A stretch of 50,331 nt of DNA. Source: JALZAQ01 sp038253885. Its GTDB lineage: Bacteria; Gemmatimonadota; Gemmatimonadetes; Gemmatimonadales; Gemmatimonadaceae. A program made the position numbers and the translations under genes. Within the stretch, counting starts at the first letter, position 1. Each line of letters starts with the position of its first letter. This document shows, piece after piece, positions 49,423-50,331 of the stretch. The stretch is from NCBI GenBank assembly GCA_038253885.1, contig JBBSGP010000023.1, positions 1 through 50,331 of the forward strand, given 5' to 3'. Below the pieces are notes generated by a model. It worked only from the letters and a program-made list of their open reading frames with translations. It had not been told where the DNA came from and ran no database searches.

Positions 49423-50331
49423 ATGACCGCAAGTAGCGACCCAGGCACCCCCGCCGACAGCCTCAGTACCTACCGCGCCAAGCGGTCGCCCGACCGTTGC
49501 CCCGAGCCGGTGGGGACGGTCTCGGCCACTCCCGGCAACCTCTTCGTCGTGCACAAGCACGCCGCCCGCAATCTCCATTTCGATCTCCGGCTGGAGATGG
49601 ACGGGGTCCTTCGCTCGTGGGCTGTTCCGAAAGGTCCGTCCTACGACATGAACGACAAGCGGCTGGCCGTCAAGGTGGAGGACCACCCGCTCGAGTACGG
49701 TGATTTCGAAGGGGTCATCCCTCACGGGAACTATGGCGCCGGCGGTGTGATCGTCTGGGACCGCGGAGAATGGGTTCCGCTCGAGGATTGGCGGGCGGGA
49801 CTCGAAAAGGGGAAGCTGCTGTTCGAGCTGAAGGGGTACAAGCTCCATGGCAAGTGGACGCTCGTGAAGATCAAGAAGAGCGAGAAGGACTGGCTCCTCA
49901 TCAAGGAGCGCGACGGCTGGCTCAAGCAACCGGGGGAGGGGGGAGGAGGCGATCAGTTCTCCGAGGCATCCGTACTCTCTGGCCTGACCGTCGAAGAGAT
50001 CATGGCCGGCGACAGCCCGAGCGCGCGGTTGCGTTCGGCGATCGAGGATAGTGCCGCACTCCGCTCCCGCGTCGACCCGAAATCGGTGGAGGCGATGCAC
50101 TGCGAGTCAGGGGGCCACGCTTTCACCCGTGACGGCTGGCTGTTCGAGCTCAAGCTCGATGGATACCGGCTGATCGCGAGCAAGTCGCACGGAGAAGCGC
50201 TGCTCCTCACGCGAAACGGGAACGACTATACGGCGGTTTTCCCAGAGATCGCGCGGGCCGTCAGGTCTTTGCCGGTGGACGAGTGCATCATCGATGGCGA
50301 AGTGGTCGTGCTGGACCCTCAGGGACTTCCC
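49423..50331 (+). CDS. ligD: DNA ligase D (PE and ligase domains visible; cut by the window end)
   Basis: The open frame of 303 codons runs to the window edge. The N-terminal 3'-phosphoesterase domain (about 20-190) has FVVHKHAARNLHFDLRLE and GVIPHGNYGAG with the metal and catalytic histidines. After a Gly-rich linker (about 175-185) the ATP-dependent ligase domain starts, with the adenylation lysine Lys244 in FELKLDGYR and DGEVVVLD near 290. A polymerase domain, if present, lies beyond the window. The order here is PE then LIG. TACACTTATG at 49403-49412 may be part of its promoter. The ATG at 49423 is the first usable start. Confidence 0.95.
   Translation, partial: MTASSDPGTPADSLSTYRAKRSPDRCPEPVGTVSATPGNLFVVHKHAARNLHFDLRLEMDGVLRSWAVPKGPSYDMNDKRLAVKVEDHPLEYGDFEGVIPHGNYGAGGVIVWDRGEWVPLEDWRAGLEKGKLLFELKGYKLHGKWTLVKIKKSEKDWLLIKERDGWLKQPGEGGGGDQFSEASVLSGLTVEEIMAGDSPSARLRSAIEDSAALRSRVDPKSVEAMHCESGGHAFTRDGWLFELKLDGYRLIASKSHGEALLLTRNGNDYTAVFPEIARAVRSLPVDECIIDGEVVVLDPQGLP

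Noticed and set aside
1..50331. CRISPR arrays, prophage, insertion sequences or a classical defence island
   Set aside because: No regularly spaced repeats, transposase, integrase or phage structural genes were seen; Ku/LigD is a repair pair, not a defence cluster.

Overview
The window looks like a chromosomal segment of a GC-rich, diderm (outer-membrane) bacterium, most probably a member of Gemmatimonadota. This is inferred from gene content and layout, not from a database search. The supporting signs are a complete lipid A block with an LpxC-FabZ fusion, BamA and Skp for outer-membrane assembly, a PorV-like barrel protein, a Firmicute-like McsA-McsB-ClpC set, a bacillithiol gene (bshC) and Ku/LigD end joining. 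Coding density is very high. Most genes point rightward, and stop and start codons overlap at the majority of junctions, so much of the window probably consists of a few long translationally coupled operons.

Layout. 1-530: the end of an rRNA operon (23S 3' end, 5S, terminator hairpin). 607-4624: era, a tiny Trm112-like zinc ribbon gene, a PorV/PorQ-like outer-membrane protein, a secreted DUF5683-like protein and a Ca2+/H+ antiporter. 4662-6804: a sigma70-like promoter, a receiver-GGDEF protein and a zinc-ribbon/proline-rich protein. 6865-15642: prfB with a programmed +1 frameshift, lysS, lolC, lolD, mcsA, mcsB and clpC, closed by a good terminator. 15722-30724: an envelope block of bamA, skp, lpxD, lpxC-fabZ, lpxA, a GnnA-like oxidoreductase, lpxB, a DUF374 acyltransferase and lpxK, followed by glutamate dehydrogenase, rlmH, bshC and murJ. 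30824-33803: uvrC and a threonine synthase-like gene. 33963-35504: a periplasmic TPR protein. 35705-44505: a DUF512 radical-SAM-like protein, der, plsY, gpsA, a MerR-type regulator, a family 2 glycosyltransferase, surE, pcm, a disordered protein, an acylphosphatase and apt. 44506-47831: an accessory-looking stretch of orphan proteins and one decayed chimeric phosphoribosyltransferase remnant. 47832-50331: DUF72 and ku on the minus strand, divergent from ligD, which runs off the window.

How the genes fit together. The 15.7-25.7 kb block carries out early lipid A synthesis (LpxA, LpxC, LpxD, LpxB, LpxK; no LpxH/LpxI homologue is seen here) and supplies outer-membrane protein insertion (BamA) and a periplasmic chaperone (Skp). 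LolC/LolD upstream would release lipoproteins towards the same membrane. McsB (arginine kinase), McsA (its activator) and ClpC (unfoldase) form a phospho-arginine protein-quality-control module, here without the CtsR repressor gene that usually accompanies them in Firmicutes. PlsY and GpsA feed phospholipid synthesis, and MurJ flips lipid II. Ku and LigD form a non-homologous end-joining pair.

I found no CRISPR array, prophage, insertion sequence or tRNA gene. The window is mainly conserved housekeeping DNA. I could not identify a convincing wholly new system. The observations most worth a second look are the phospho-arginine module in a diderm with a possibly altered McsB sensor motif, the GnnA-like gene with a probable CTG start between lpxA and lpxB, the Ku-DUF72 coupling, and two low-complexity proteins of unknown function.
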